64,000 nucleotides of DNA, from contig SUVN01000008.1 in NCBI GenBank assembly GCA_015061985.1, positions 1-64,000 of the forward strand. The letters run 5' to 3'. Position numbers and translations under genes: made by a program. Under the pieces are notes generated by a model. That model worked only from the letters and a program-made list of their open reading frames with translations, had not been told where the DNA came from and searched no databases. Source of the DNA: Akkermansiaceae bacterium. GTDB taxonomy: Bacteria; Verrucomicrobiota; Verrucomicrobiia; Verrucomicrobiales; Akkermansiaceae. Shown here piece by piece: positions 48,292-59,468 of this stretch (position 1 is the first letter of the stretch; the number at the start of each line of letters is the position of its first letter).

Positions 48292-50811
48292 TTAATCGGC
48301 AGCAGTGGGGCGCTGACCGGTTGTCGTATTCCGACCTGTGGGGTCTACCAAATCTACCCGGGCAAACAGCAGGAATGCCTTGCGGGATTCTTCCTCGCCT
48401 TCCGATCGGAACAGCCTGCCCACCAGAGGCAAATCCCCAAGAACGGGTAATTTATCTTCAAAACGAACTTTGCGTGCCTCCTGCAAACCACCCATCACCA
48501 GCACAGAACCGGGAGCTACCGTTATCTTGGTATTTTCCATGCGGCGCTTGAATACAGGCTTGAGGATAAGGTTGTCCGACAGGGTTATCTTCTGCACCCC
48601 CTTGGCACCACCAGGAATCCACTGGTAGGATTCTATAGGAGAGCCCCAGTTGATGAAGCCTTCAAAATCATTCATCGTCACCGTCAAGGCAATAGTCACA
48701 CTATCGTCAGGCAACACTTCCGCGCTATGCACCTGTACAATAGTGCCGATACCACCCACGGTGTCCTCGTTCATACCGAAACGGGTAAACTCATCCGGAT
48801 GCGAACCGACGGCAACCGTCGCATACCCCCTGTTATAATCATCATTCCCGGACACGTTCTCCTTCCTGCCGAAATTCATGCTCATGGAGGATATCTGCGG
48901 CTCGGAATAGGTCTCCGGATAGAACATTTCGCGCACGTTGGTGAAGGTCACCTGCTCTTCCATGCCGGGGGTGAACACCAGACGCGGGTTGAACAGCACA
49001 TCTGCACCTTTCTTCTGTGCCAGACCTCGCATAATCATCGTCAGGTCGCCGGCATCCCATACGCCGCGCAGCGAGAAGATGCCGGGTGCCTTGGAACCGC
49101 CGCCTTTGGCAATACCGTACTGATAGGCACTACCGTTGGCAATGAGATTGTCCATATTATTGGAGGAAATGGCTCGTACATCTGAGCGCAGTCCGGCAGT
49201 CATGGACGTGTTGGTGGAAGAACCTATGGTAGAAATGCCCGCATCCATCACCGGCAAACCGGTTGCAGCAGAAACCGCCTGCTGCGTACCGCCGCCGCCA
49301 TAGAGCGTGCCGGCATCGTTCAGGCTGAAGTTAAGCAGCCATTCAAAGCCCAACTCGTTCAAGTCCGTTTCCTCAACTTCCACCGCCATGACGTTGAGGA
49401 CAACCGCGCGCTGCACCTCACTTATCGGGGTGCTGATGAGCTCGCCTATCTCATCCAGATTATGCACCGTATTGTAGACAAACAGATGCCGATTGGCTGC
49501 ATCATATCGGGCACGGGAACCCTCCGGGAACGATATACCCATGGCCTTGAGCGCCACCACAGGGTTGACACGCTTCACCACCATACGGCTACCGCCACCT
49601 TCTCCATCGAAATCGTCCTCATCCTCGCCGCCCTCTTCGCTGTCCATATCGAAGAAATGCGGAGCCACCGTATAGACGCGCTCGGTCATCGGCCCGAAAT
49701 CGCGTCCGGAATAGCTCAACTCAACACCAATGGGGGTGATGTAGTAGGAAATCCCCAGCTGGCGCACCAGCACATCCAGCACATCTGCTACGGATACATC
49801 CGCCAGCGTGAGGTTGATGCGGCGGGACATAATCTGCTCAAAACCGGCAGAGCCCTTTATACCAAAGTTCGGGCTGATGTTGATGTGGCGGCCTGCGGGC
49901 ATCCCTGCGGCCTCAACACGCCGAATCTGCCCCTGGAGGGCTTCAACGACATCCATGATGGAAGCATCCTCAAAACTAATCTGCGCCAGGCGCATCTCCT
50001 TGAGCGCCTCTGCAATACGTGCCTCTGCCTCCGTCTGCTCCACACCACCGTCAACAGATGTATCAGCACCGGATACAGAAAGACTATCTGCCAACTCTGC
50101 GGGAACCTTTTCTTCCCATGTGGCATCCACCTCTGCCAGACGGCGGGCGCGGAGTTCATTGTAGGAAGACTTATGGTACTCCATTCGGCGGCGGGAGGCA
50201 GCCTCCTGACCGCGGCGGGCAGCGCTGTTGTAGGGGTCGAGCTTCAACACCTCGTTAAAGGTGGCCTCGGCCTCATCATATTTCCCCAAATCCAGATAAC
50301 CGTATCCGAGCGTCAGGCGGCGGCTCACTTCCTCCACATCAGCCACATGCTCCGGGGTAAGCGCCGGGTTATGGCGCACAGGGTCCTGCGTCTGCACCAG
50401 TTCCTTGCGGGCGCGCTTGTTGTCGGGGGAAAGCTGCACGGCTTCCTTCAGGAAGCTGATGGCCTCATCATAGCGACCAACGGCGCGGTAATCCATGGCT
50501 CTTGCAATCAGGGCATCAGAGAGGCTATCCTTGATGAAGCGCTGCTGTTTTTCAGTCTCCGGAGCAACGGGCAGCACAGCCAGCGCATTGCGATAATGCT
50601 CCACGGCATCGGTGTAGCGCTTGGCCACATAGGCATCGCGCGCCTCCTGCACTTGTTGCATTGCATCCCGCAGCGCCATGGTTCGGCGCGCACTCTGCGA
50701 CACCGCAAATGACTGAGCATCTGCATCCTGAGCCCACACCTGCGGAGAGAGAGAGAGAGCCGCAGATGCTACAACGGAAAAGAGTACAGTACGAGTGTAG
50801 GAGCCTTTCAT
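48292..50811 (-). CDS. Second TPR-containing secretin paralog
   Basis: Signal peptide MKGSYTRTVLFSVVASAALSLSPQVWAQ; N-terminal TPR block closely parallels the 9974-12865 secretin (NKRARKEL..RDPVRxNPALTPEHVxxVEEV; DPYNSAARRGQEAxSRRR); LPVLGDLPLVGRLFRSEGEEESRKAFLLFARVDLVDP. Confidence 0.85.
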   Translation of the reverse strand: MKGSYTRTVLFSVVASAALSLSPQVWAQDADAQSFAVSQSARRTMALRDAMQQVQEARDAYVAKRYTDAVEHYRNALAVLPVAPETEKQQRFIKDSLSDALIARAMDYRAVGRYDEAISFLKEAVQLSPDNKRARKELVQTQDPVRHNPALTPEHVADVEEVSRRLTLGYGYLDLGKYDEAEATFNEVLKLDPYNSAARRGQEAASRRRMEYHKSSYNELRARRLAEVDATWEEKVPAELADSLSVSGADTSVDGGVEQTEAEARIAEALKEMRLAQISFEDASIMDVVEALQGQIRRVEAAGMPAGRHINISPNFGIKGSAGFEQIMSRRINLTLADVSVADVLDVLVRQLGISYYITPIGVELSYSGRDFGPMTERVYTVAPHFFDMDSEEGGEDEDDFDGEGGGSRMVVKRVNPVVALKAMGISFPEGSRARYDAANRHLFVYNTVHNLDEIGELISTPISEVQRAVVLNVMAVEVEETDLNELGFEWLLNFSLNDAGTLYGGGGTQQAVSAATGLPVMDAGISTIGSSTNTSMTAGLRSDVRAISSNNMDNLIANGSAYQYGIAKGGGSKAPGIFSLRGVWDAGDLTMIMRGLAQKKGADVLFNPRLVFTPGMEEQVTFTNVREMFYPETYSEPQISSMSMNFGRKENVSGNDDYNRGYATVAVGSHPDEFTRFGMNEDTVGGIGTIVQVHSAEVLPDDSVTIALTVTMNDFEGFINWGSPIESYQWIPGGAKGVQKITLSDNLILKPVFKRRMENTKITVAPGSVLVMGGLQEARKVRFEDKLPVLGDLPLVGRLFRSEGEEESRKAFLLFARVDLVDPTGRNTTTGQRPTAAD

Positions 50812-50902
50812 AAGCGAGTACGGACATATTAGCAAATCCCCTATCAAAAGTCACTCATAAAAGTACATTCTGACAAAAAAATCCCCCGCTCACTACAACA
50901 GC

Positions 50903-50939
50903 TCGGGCGGTGTCTCCCCATACCGGAAACACCGCCCGA
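50903..50939 (-). terminator. Hairpin downstream of rpoD
   Basis: TCGGGCGGTGT...ACACCGCCCGA, 11 bp stem; T run on the minus strand only about 20 nt later. Confidence 0.45.
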
Positions 50940-50963
50940 ATAGCATCTGACGGAAAGTTGCGG

Positions 50964-53228
50964 TTAATTCTCCGCAGAATCCGGCAGGTAGCCGCGTATC
51001 TTGCTGATGCGCGTAGGATGACGAAGCTTGCGCAGCGCTTTCGCTTCAATCTGGCGGATACGCTCGCGGGTCACGTTGAACTGGCGGCCCACTTCCTCCA
51101 GGGTTCGGGGGGTACCGTCACGCAGGCCGAAGCGCTGTTCAATGACGGCACGCTCGCGGGGGTTGAGCGTGTTGAGCACGTCGCCAATCTTGTCGCGCAA
51201 CGAGTTGTAGGAAGCACCATCCATGGGATTTTCGGCACTCTTGTCCTCCAGGAAGTCGCCGAACGACGTATCGTCCGAATCACCGACGGGCTGCTGCATG
51301 GAAATGGGCTGCTGTGCCATCTTGAGCACACTGCGCACCTTCTCCACCGGCATGCCGCATTCGGCGGAAATTTCATCCGGCGTTGGCTCACGTCCTAAAT
51401 CCTGCACCAGCTTCTTCTGCACACGCATGAGCTTGTTAATCGTCTCAATCATGTGCACCGGGATGCGAATGGTGCGCGCCTGGTCGGCAATGGAGCGCGT
51501 AATGGCCTGGCGAATCCACCACGTGGCATAGGTGGAGAACTTGTAACCACGGCGGTATTCGAACTTCTCCACCGCCTTCATGAGCCCCATGTTACCCTCC
51601 TGAATCAAATCCAGGAACGCAAGGCCGCGGTTGGTGTATTTCTTCGCAATGGAAATCACGAGACGCAGGTTGGACTCAATCATCTCGCGCTTGGCATCCT
51701 GGGCATCCTTGACGCTCTGGCGCATGATTTTATAGTGATCCAGGAACTGCGCAACAGGCATCCAGAGCTGCATCTCAATTTCCTTGAGCGCATCACGGCA
51801 GCTATCGTCCTCCGGGTCAGCATCCCGCTGGCGCAGCAGCTTCATCACACGCTGGCGGATTTCGCGCAGCCGCCCCACAAAATCCTCATACACCTTGCTC
51901 TTGAAAGAGAAATCACTGTAGAATCCGGAGAGCTTATCACGCAGCTCCTCAAACTCTTTCTGCGCAGCCGCCACGGACTTCTTGCGGCGACGGGCAGAGT
52001 TGAGCCGCATGTATGCCGCACGGGCATCATCGTGCATATCCAGCACGCGGGTGATGAGCAGCGTGAGCTCCTTGAGGTATTTCTCACGGCGGTCGATATT
52101 CTTGTCTGCCACCACGCGGTCGAAACGCTCCTGATTCATCATCACCTTGTTGGCCGTATCGCAATAGAACACAGCAGCAAGACCGAATCGGTGCAGATTC
52201 TCCTGAATATTCTTCTCTGCCTGGTCGATGCGGCGGGAAATCTCCACTTCTTTCTGTCGGGAAAGCAGCTCCTTGAGACCCATCTGCTTGAGGTACATGC
52301 GCACCGGGTCATCCAGAATATCCAGCTTGGCCTCCATCTTCTCCGTCTCGTCCTCTTCCCCGGTATCGGACATACGCTGGCGCTCGCTGTACGAGTCCAC
52401 GTCAGAGGCATCGATGATATCAAACTGCATACCGCGCAGGCGCTCCATGATTTCCTCATAGTCCTCCGGCTTGATGATATCATGCGGCAGCACGTCGTTG
52501 ATATCGTCGTAGGTGAGGTATCCCTGCTCCTGAGCCAATCGGATGAGGTCCTTGATTTTCTCCTGCACCTCCGGGGTATTCACCAGCTTGCCGCCGGAGC
52601 GTTTGATGGCCTCACCGGAAACTTCCAGGCGGGTGAGCACAAAGGAATCATCGCGCACCTCCACACCTATCTCATGCAGATGCTCAAACAGGCGCGCCTG
52701 ATCGTCATCCTCCGCAGCATCCGGCGGCAGAGAATCCGCAATATCAGAGTCCGTCACATAGCCATTATTTTTCTTGGCAATGGCCAGCAGCGACTTGAAG
52801 GCCGTTTTCAGCGTAGCGTCATCAGAGAAGAAATCCTGCAGCTGCTGTGCCGTCACACGGGGATTAAATGAACCCTTGCGCTTTTTCTTGGGCTTGAGCT
52901 CATCGTAATCATCCTCCTGCACAGGTTCCGGCAGCGGCTCTTCTTTCTTCGCTGCGGTCTTCTTAGCCTCCTGCCTGGGAGCTTCAACCGCAGGTGTTTT
53001 TGCAGGTGTCGGCTTCGTTTTCGAGGGCTTTTTCGCTGCCTGAGCTGTTGCCTTTTTCGCAGGTGCCGGGGCTTTCGTTTTCTCCGGCGTTGCAGTCGGT
53101 GCAACTTCTACCGTTGGTTCTTCGGTCACTACGGCTTCTGCGGGCTTTTTCTTCGGGGCTGCCTTGGCGGCAGATTTCGGAGTCGGCTTCTTTGCCGTCT
53201 TCGGGGAATCTTTTTTGCTGGTAGACAT
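50964..53228 (-). CDS. rpoD: RNA polymerase primary sigma factor with low-complexity basic N-terminal extension
   Basis: [99 protein letters not shown]. Confidence 0.96.
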   Translation of the reverse strand: MSTSKKDSPKTAKKPTPKSAAKAAPKKKPAEAVVTEEPTVEVAPTATPEKTKAPAPAKKATAQAAKKPSKTKPTPAKTPAVEAPRQEAKKTAAKKEEPLPEPVQEDDYDELKPKKKRKGSFNPRVTAQQLQDFFSDDATLKTAFKSLLAIAKKNNGYVTDSDIADSLPPDAAEDDDQARLFEHLHEIGVEVRDDSFVLTRLEVSGEAIKRSGGKLVNTPEVQEKIKDLIRLAQEQGYLTYDDINDVLPHDIIKPEDYEEIMERLRGMQFDIIDASDVDSYSERQRMSDTGEEDETEKMEAKLDILDDPVRMYLKQMGLKELLSRQKEVEISRRIDQAEKNIQENLHRFGLAAVFYCDTANKVMMNQERFDRVVADKNIDRREKYLKELTLLITRVLDMHDDARAAYMRLNSARRRKKSVAAAQKEFEELRDKLSGFYSDFSFKSKVYEDFVGRLREIRQRVMKLLRQRDADPEDDSCRDALKEIEMQLWMPVAQFLDHYKIMRQSVKDAQDAKREMIESNLRLVISIAKKYTNRGLAFLDLIQEGNMGLMKAVEKFEYRRGYKFSTYATWWIRQAITRSIADQARTIRIPVHMIETINKLMRVQKKLVQDLGREPTPDEISAECGMPVEKVRSVLKMAQQPISMQQPVGDSDDTSFGDFLEDKSAENPMDGASYNSLRDKIGDVLNTLNPRERAVIEQRFGLRDGTPRTLEEVGRQFNVTRERIRQIEAKALRKLRHPTRISKIRGYLPDSAEN

Positions 53229-53400
53229 GATATATGAAAAAATGAGACGATACTCCACCCATTACGCATTTTGTCAAGTGTTTGGCGAAATGCGTGGCAT
53301 GATATATAGCACAAATATCATTACCCGCAAGAAATAAATTGATATTATGACACAAAAATCACTCTTAAAGCGCTAAAAAGCGGGCAATTCGGCAACTTAT

Positions 53401-55386
53401 TCAATCCAGGTGGCCGAATTCCTCTTCCAGAGCCGCCGTCACGCGCTCCATTTCCACGGATATTTCTTCCCAGCGGGTAAAAAGGGTATCATTCTCCCGC
53501 TCCAGGCGCTGATACTCCTGCGTCAGCTCCATGAGCTTCTGATTATCACTCATATTTTCCGGCAGTTCCAGCTCTGCGGATATGGCATCCTTGCGCTCAT
53601 CCCTCGCAGCGATATCAGCCTCTACCTGTTCGAGCTCCTTTTGCAGGGGACGCAACAAGGCGTTGCGCTTCTCTCTCGCCAGCGTCCGCAAACGCCGCAA
53701 ATCCCGGCGATTCGCCGGGGCTGTCTGCACAGGCTCTGCCGTACCCCCCACTACCGCAGTTTTGTTCCGATTCTCCTCCGCCTCGACCGTTTCCAGATAC
53801 TGGCTCACATTACCGTAAAACAGTCGCGGAGCATGCCCGGGGCGGAACTCCAGCACCTTGTTCACAATGGGGTCAAGGAACTGCCGATTGTGCGACACAA
53901 TGCAGTAAGAACCGGGATACTCTGCCAAGGCCCGCTGCAACACATCCTGACTCTGGAAGTCCAGGTGGTTGGTCGGTTCGTCCATAATCAGGAAATTAGC
54001 AGGCTTGAGCAGCATGCATACCAGCGCTACACGCGAGCGCTCACCGCCGGACAATACCCCGATTTTCTTGAATACATCATCCCCACGGAAAAGAAAGCAA
54101 CCCAGAATATTGCGCACCATGGGGCGGGTTTCCCGGCTTGCGGCCGCCTCCACACACTCCAGCACAGTCTGCTCATTGTCCAGCACATCCGCATGCGTCT
54201 GGGAGAAAAAGGCCACCTGTGTGTGATGCCCGGGCACCACAGCACCGGCATCCACCGCCTCCGTACCGGATATCAGGCGGGTAAAGGTAGACTTACCGGA
54301 GCCATTCACCCCCACGATAGCCACCCGGTCTCCCTTTTCCATGGTGTAATCATAATTCTCCAGCAAGCGTATATCGCCATAGGCCTTGGAGACCTTTTCC
54401 AGTTTCACCACGGTATGCCCCCCGGGCGGCGGGGACGGGAAGCGGAAACTCATCACGGCATCATCGTCCTCCACCTCAATAAGTTCCACTTTTTCCAACT
54501 GCTTGATGCGGCTCTGCACCTGCGTGGCCTTGGTCGCCTTCGCACGGAAGCGGTCGATGAACTCCTGCGTCTTGGCAATCTCGCGCTGCTGCGCCTTCGC
54601 CTGGCGCATCAACACTTCCTTGCGGGCTTTGCTCTCTTTCAGGTAGAATGAGAAATTGCCGGCATACTCCTCTGCCCTGCCATGGTGGAAGGCTATGGTA
54701 CGGGTCACCAGACTGTCCAGCAGAGCGATATCGTGACTGATGATGCAGATAGCTCCGCGATAGGTGCGCAGGCTCTGCTCCAACCAGCGCTGCGTCTGCA
54801 AATCCAGGTGGTTGGTCGGCTCATCCAGCAGCAACACCTCCGGCTCCTGCAACAGCAGCTTCGCCAGAGCAATACGCATCTGCCAACCGCCGGAAAACTC
54901 TCCGCAGTCGCGCGCAAAATCAGACTCACTGAATCCGAGCCCCCGCAGAATAGACTCCGCCCGCGGGCGCAGAGAAGCCGCATCCCTGTCCTGAAGAATC
55001 AGCTCCAGCCTGCCGATTTCCTCCAACGCCTCGCGGTATTCCGAGGAAGAGGTTTCCAGGCGGGAAAGCCCAGCAGAAAGCTCCTCCACCGCCTGCTGCA
55101 ACTCCACAATATTGCCCACACTGCCCAACACCTCATCCAACAGGGCAGCCCCGGAAATATGGATACCGTCCTGCGGCAGATAGCCCACATGAGTGTGTCG
55201 CGGCAGCAGAACGCGCCCATGATCCGGCTCCTGCACCCCCACGATACACTTCATGAGGGTGGATTTTCCCGCACCGTTCTGCCCCGCAAAAGCAATGCGC
55301 TCCCCGTGCTCCACCACAAAGGACAGAGAATCGAAGAGCACACGGGGTCCGAACTCAATGTGGAGGTCCTGGACCGCAAAGACCAT
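53401..55386 (-). CDS. ABC-F family ATP-binding protein
   Basis: Two ABC domains: IAFAGQNGAGKSTLMK and VAIVGVNGSGKSTFTR; FSGGWQMRIALAKLLLQEPEVLLLDEPTNHLD; C-terminal coiled coil. Confidence 0.93.
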   Translation of the reverse strand: MVFAVQDLHIEFGPRVLFDSLSFVVEHGERIAFAGQNGAGKSTLMKCIVGVQEPDHGRVLLPRHTHVGYLPQDGIHISGAALLDEVLGSVGNIVELQQAVEELSAGLSRLETSSSEYREALEEIGRLELILQDRDAASLRPRAESILRGLGFSESDFARDCGEFSGGWQMRIALAKLLLQEPEVLLLDEPTNHLDLQTQRWLEQSLRTYRGAICIISHDIALLDSLVTRTIAFHHGRAEEYAGNFSFYLKESKARKEVLMRQAKAQQREIAKTQEFIDRFRAKATKATQVQSRIKQLEKVELIEVEDDDAVMSFRFPSPPPGGHTVVKLEKVSKAYGDIRLLENYDYTMEKGDRVAIVGVNGSGKSTFTRLISGTEAVDAGAVVPGHHTQVAFFSQTHADVLDNEQTVLECVEAAASRETRPMVRNILGCFLFRGDDVFKKIGVLSGGERSRVALVCMLLKPANFLIMDEPTNHLDFQSQDVLQRALAEYPGSYCIVSHNRQFLDPIVNKVLEFRPGHAPRLFYGNVSQYLETVEAEENRNKTAVVGGTAEPVQTAPANRRDLRRLRTLAREKRNALLRPLQKELEQVEADIAARDERKDAISAELELPENMSDNQKLMELTQEYQRLERENDTLFTRWEEISVEMERVTAALEEEFGHLD

Positions 55387-55398
55387 AGGAGGGATGCT

Positions 55399-55920
55399 TT
55401 ACTTGAGCTTGCTGTTCCAGCGCTCGATGTTGCGGGCCTGCTCCTCAAAGAGGTCGGCGCAATCATCGTGTATCTCTATAGCAGTAATCTTATCACCCTG
55501 CTTGATGCTGTTGACAACCTTCTGGTCGGCCTCGCTCTTCACCTCACCGAAAATAGTGTGCTTACCGTTCAGCCATTCGGTGGGCACATGCGTAATGAAG
55601 AACTGGGAACCATTCGTCCCCTGCCCTGTCCAGGTGCGACCGGCATTGGCCATGGCCAGCAGCCCCGGGCGGGTGAACTTGAGGTCGGGGCGGCACTCAT
55701 CATCAAACTGATAACCGGGACCGCCGCAGCCCGTTCCCTGAGGGTCACCGCCCTGAATCATGAAATCAGCAATCACGCGGTGGAAAGTCAGCCCATTGTA
55801 GAAGCCCTTGGAAGCCAGATTCAGGAAACTGGCGGCGGTCATCGGCGTTTTGGAGGCGAACACCGTCAGGTTGATATCGCCCTTGTTCGTCTTCATCGTG
55901 ATGTTCTTATCAGTTGCCAT
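55399..55920 (-). CDS. Cyclophilin-type peptidyl-prolyl isomerase
   Basis: FLNLASKGFYNGLTFHRVIADFMIQGGDPQGTGCGGPGYQFDDE; GTNGSQFFITHVPTEWLNGKHTIFGEV. Confidence 0.95.
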   Translation of the reverse strand: MATDKNITMKTNKGDINLTVFASKTPMTAASFLNLASKGFYNGLTFHRVIADFMIQGGDPQGTGCGGPGYQFDDECRPDLKFTRPGLLAMANAGRTWTGQGTNGSQFFITHVPTEWLNGKHTIFGEVKSEADQKVVNSIKQGDKITAIEIHDDCADLFEEQARNIERWNSKLK

Positions 55921-56002
55921 GCGCGCACCATACCAATCTACCGCCGTCTTTTCAAGCCTAAAGCGTGGCATGGCCTCCACTCCGATTTCTGCGCTCATAC
56001 CC

Positions 56003-56042
56003 AGTAAAAAAAGCCTCCCGCATCTTTATGCGAGAGGCTTTT
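56003..56042 (-). terminator. Terminator of tRNA-Asn
   Basis: AAGCCTCcCGCAT-cttt-ATGCGaGAGGCTT hairpin, followed on the minus strand by TTTTTTTACTGG. Confidence 0.7.
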
Positions 56043-56046
56043 AACG

Positions 56047-56118
56047 CTCCGGCGGTTGGGGTCGAACCAACGACCTAATGATTAACAGTCATCCGCTCTG
56101 CCACTGAGCTACGCCGGA
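56047..56118 (-). tRNA. tRNA-Asn (anticodon GTT)
   Basis: Minus strand TCCGGCGTAGCTCAGTGGCAGAGCGGATGACTGTTAATCATTAGGTCGTTGGTTCGACCCCAACCGCCGGAG. Confidence 0.95.
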
Positions 56119-56151
56119 TTTTGCTTTCCCCACTCGGTGGGGTGCGGCGGG

Positions 56152-56180
56152 ATATTACTCCTTTTTACTCTCCTTTGCAA
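56152..56180 (-). promoter_or_regulatory. Sigma70-like promoter of tRNA-Asn
   Basis: Minus strand TTGCAA-17 nt-TAATAT. Confidence 0.6.
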
Positions 56181-56255
56181 GCTTTTTTTGACAAAAAATT
56201 CAAAAAAAGTGGAATTTAGGTTGCAATGCGCCGCAAATGAGGGTAAAAAACGCTC

Positions 56256-56993
56256 ATGTACGACAGCGGCACAACCAAAGGCAGCATTCAATTTCAACTC
56301 TGGAGCATACCCGTGACCATCCACCCGATGTCCTGGATTGTTCTGGCCATCATCGGCGGCGGTTTCGGCATCAGTGATAAGGATTCGCTGGTTCAGGTGC
56401 TGTGTTTTGTGACCGCCGGCATGCTCACCCTGCTGGCGCATGAGTTCGGCCATGCGCTCGTCGGCCGCAGCCTCGGCGGCGGGAATGCCGCCATCATCAT
56501 CGCCGGCATGGGCGGTCTCACCCGCCATGAGCGAACCCCGTCGTCCCGCTTAAATTATTTTATCACCGTTCTGGCCGGCCCGCTGGCCTCCCTGCTGCTG
56601 GGCATCATCGGCGGCGCACTGCTCGGCCTGCAACTGGGTCATATCGGCATCGGCATCCAATTATCACTTACTCTGCCGGTGGGCTCCATATCACCGGAAG
56701 CAGCAAACCTCCTGATGAACAGCGGTATTTCCCTCACCCTCTTCAAACTCTACATGGCTCTCTTCCTCATCTGCTTCTGGTGGAGCGTCTTCAACCTGCT
56801 ACCCATCCTGCCGCTGGACGGTGGGCGACTGCTGGCCACATTACTGCGAAACGACCGTCTCGTCTGCATCATCGGCCTGACTATCTGCGGCATCCTGGCG
56901 CTGTGGAGTCTCATTTCCGGCTCATGGTTCAACTTCCTCATCATCGGGTATCTGGGGTGGCTCAACTGGCAATTCTTCCGCGCGCGCGCCTGA
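56256..56993 (+). CDS. Site-2 protease / M50 family metallopeptidase
   Basis: [13 protein letters not shown] and [13 protein letters not shown]; six-TM pattern. Confidence 0.9.
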   Translation: MYDSGTTKGSIQFQLWSIPVTIHPMSWIVLAIIGGGFGISDKDSLVQVLCFVTAGMLTLLAHEFGHALVGRSLGGGNAAIIIAGMGGLTRHERTPSSRLNYFITVLAGPLASLLLGIIGGALLGLQLGHIGIGIQLSLTLPVGSISPEAANLLMNSGISLTLFKLYMALFLICFWWSVFNLLPILPLDGGRLLATLLRNDRLVCIIGLTICGILALWSLISGSWFNFLIIGYLGWLNWQFFRARA

Positions 56994-57042
56994 TACACAC
57001 TCCGCACTTGCAATCCCGCAGGCTATCCGCTATCATTCAGCC

Positions 57043-58128
57043 ATGTCCAGCACTTTCGGCACACACTTCCGCATTACCACCTGGGGGGAATCCCACGGCA
57101 CCGGCGTCGGTGTCGTGATAGACGGCTGCCCGCCCCGCATCCCCCTCACCCGTGAGATGATTCAGCAGGAGCTGAATCGCCGCCGCCCGGGGCAGAGCGA
57201 CATCGTCACCCCGCGAAAGGAGGAAGACGCCGTGGAAATTCTCAGCGGCGTGCTGGACGACCTGACGCTGGGCACGCCCATTGCCCTCTCCGTCCGCAAC
57301 AAGGACCACCGCTCCTCCGCCTATGACGAGATGCAGCACACCTACCGCCCCTCCCACGCAGATTACTGCTACGATGCCAAATACGGCATCCGCGCCTGGG
57401 CCGGCGGCGGACGCGCCAGCGCCCGCGAAACCATCGGACGCGTGGCTGCCGGAGCCGTTGCACGGGCCGTGGTGCAGGCCCTCTTCCCCGGGGTGGAAAT
57501 CATCAGCTGGGTCGAACAGGTGCACGGCATCGCATGCCCTGTTCCTCCGGAAGAAGTATCTGCCGCTGTAGTGGAATCCAACATCGTCCGCACAGCAGAC
57601 GGCAACACCGCAGAACGCATGGCCGCCGCCATCCGCGAAGCCCGCAGCAGCGGGGATTCCCTGGGAGGCGTAGTCGCCTGCACCATCCGCCATTGCCCGG
57701 TCGGGCTGGGTGACCCGGTATTCGACAAGCTGGAGGCCACCCTGGCCCACGCCATGATGAGTATCCCCGCCTGCAAGGGTTTTGAGGTAGGAAGCGGCTT
57801 TGCCGCCGCACAATTACGCGGCAGCGAGCACAACGACTCATACTACATGGAGGGCGAACGCGTCCGCACCCGCACCAACCGCTCCGGCGGCATTCAGGGC
57901 GGCATCTCCAACGGCGAGGCCATCAACATGCGACTGGCCTTCAAACCCACCGCCACCCTCATGCTGGCACAACCCACCGTCAATGACAGACATCAGGAAG
58001 TCGAACTGCGCGGCAAGGGGCGGCATGATGCCTGCGTCCTCCCCCGCGCCGTCCCCGTGGTGGAAGCCATGGCATGGCTGACCATCTGCGACCACCTCCT
58101 GCACCAGCGGGCTCTCACCGGCTGTTGA
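57043..58128 (+). CDS. aroC: Chorismate synthase
   Basis: [81 protein letters not shown]. Confidence 0.96.
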   Translation: MSSTFGTHFRITTWGESHGTGVGVVIDGCPPRIPLTREMIQQELNRRRPGQSDIVTPRKEEDAVEILSGVLDDLTLGTPIALSVRNKDHRSSAYDEMQHTYRPSHADYCYDAKYGIRAWAGGGRASARETIGRVAAGAVARAVVQALFPGVEIISWVEQVHGIACPVPPEEVSAAVVESNIVRTADGNTAERMAAAIREARSSGDSLGGVVACTIRHCPVGLGDPVFDKLEATLAHAMMSIPACKGFEVGSGFAAAQLRGSEHNDSYYMEGERVRTRTNRSGGIQGGISNGEAINMRLAFKPTATLMLAQPTVNDRHQEVELRGKGRHDACVLPRAVPVVEAMAWLTICDHLLHQRALTGC

Positions 58129-58353
58129 TACGGCTTCGTCCCAACCTGTTTTTGCCCCACAAAAGCTCGACATGTCACACTTTTGACTTGCCGAGCTTTT
58201 ACGGAACAGTATCATGGAAGTTGACGTGTCGGATTGTCGCATGACACACGGTGTCCCGTCTGCCGCGTCGCCATACTCTCCACGATTCCGGTATCCCATT
58301 GCCTGTGAGGTCGGATACCAAATCCTATTACCGATACAATAGCAATAGTCCAT

Positions 58354-58983
58354 ATGTCAGAACACCATACGCAGGGCAGACAGGGCCAGGGAGCCCGTCG
58401 CCGCCGCAACAACAGACGCCCCAATCGGCATCGCATGCCGCGCCCGGACGATAAGAAAGTGACGAAACCCTCCCTTGTTCAGCGCATCCTCAGCTTCTTC
58501 GGTTTCGGCAAGAAAAAGAAAGCTGCCGCCAACGAGAAAGACGACAGGAAAAACCGCAAACAACCCCGCCAGAATGTACGCGTGGCCAAAGGCCGCAACC
58601 ACGAGGCCAACCACAACGGTGGCAACCCCGCCGCCCGCGGCCGCCGCCGCGCCACCTCCGTACCGCCCACCCGCAACGCCCGCCTCTATGTAGGCAACCT
58701 CTCCTACGAGGCCACGGAAGCAGAGCTGGAAGACCTCTTCAAAGGCTTCGGCGATGTCCGCAGCGTGGAAATCATCTACAACAACCGCACCTACAAGAGC
58801 AAAGGTTATGCATTCGTAGAAATGCGCAAGCTGGAAGATGCCCGGCGCGCGGCAGAAATCCTGCACGGCCAGCCTTTCATGGGGCGCGAACTCATGGTGA
58901 GCGCCGCCAGCGAAAAAAGCGCAGACAACCTCAAAGAAGAAGAGGCTTCTGCCCCGGATTCGCCTGAAGCAAAAGCTGAATAA
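58354..58983 (+). CDS. RRM-domain RNA-binding protein with basic N-terminal region
   Basis: RNP2 ARLYVGNLSYEATEAEL and RNP1 KSKGYAFVEMRKLEDA. Confidence 0.9.
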   Translation: MSEHHTQGRQGQGARRRRNNRRPNRHRMPRPDDKKVTKPSLVQRILSFFGFGKKKKAAANEKDDRKNRKQPRQNVRVAKGRNHEANHNGGNPAARGRRRATSVPPTRNARLYVGNLSYEATEAELEDLFKGFGDVRSVEIIYNNRTYKSKGYAFVEMRKLEDARRAAEILHGQPFMGRELMVSAASEKSADNLKEEEASAPDSPEAKAE

Positions 58984-59009
58984 GCTCGAAAAACTTACCT
59001 CTTCCATTA

Positions 59010-59040
59010 ACGGCCGACGGACACCCGTCGGCCGTTTTTT
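59010..59040 (+). terminator. Terminator of the RRM gene
   Basis: ACGGCCGACGG-acac-CCGTCGGCCGT then TTTTT. Confidence 0.85.
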
Positions 59041-59428
59041 CGTTGCATCTTGTTGATTTTCCCCCCCGAATCCGCAACCGTGCAACCTCCGGGCAACAAT
59101 TCCACAAGAAGTCCGACAGGGAGGAGCAATACACCCGGAAGTCACAAGCTTACGGATGCACAGGGATGTGTTGAGCATCAATAATATGCACCGAAAGAAC
59201 AATCTTATCCAATATACGATACCAAGGGCTTATCAGCGACTCCGCAAGCGAGAGAAAGTAACCTTTTCTTAAATAATGAATCATTTTCCATTCTCCAGAG
59301 CCAAGCAAAATCACAGAGAGAACTTTTTCTGCAAGCAATTTCTAAAATAAGCTTATTTACTCTACGTCAGCACACGGTTGTTTTTCCGTCACGCCACAAA
59401 TACATTTCATCAGGAAGGGGCAATTTGA

Positions 59429-59457
59429 TTGACACCCGCAGCCTTTTGTGCCAGACT
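59429..59457 (+). promoter_or_regulatory. Candidate promoter of the 59.5-62.3 kb gene trio
   Basis: TTGACA-17 nt-CAGACT shortly upstream of the ATG at 59469. Confidence 0.45.
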
Positions 59458-59468
59458 GTCCGTGACCT

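Noticed and set aside
51453-52871. 472-aa plus-strand ORF
   Set aside because: Antisense to rpoD.
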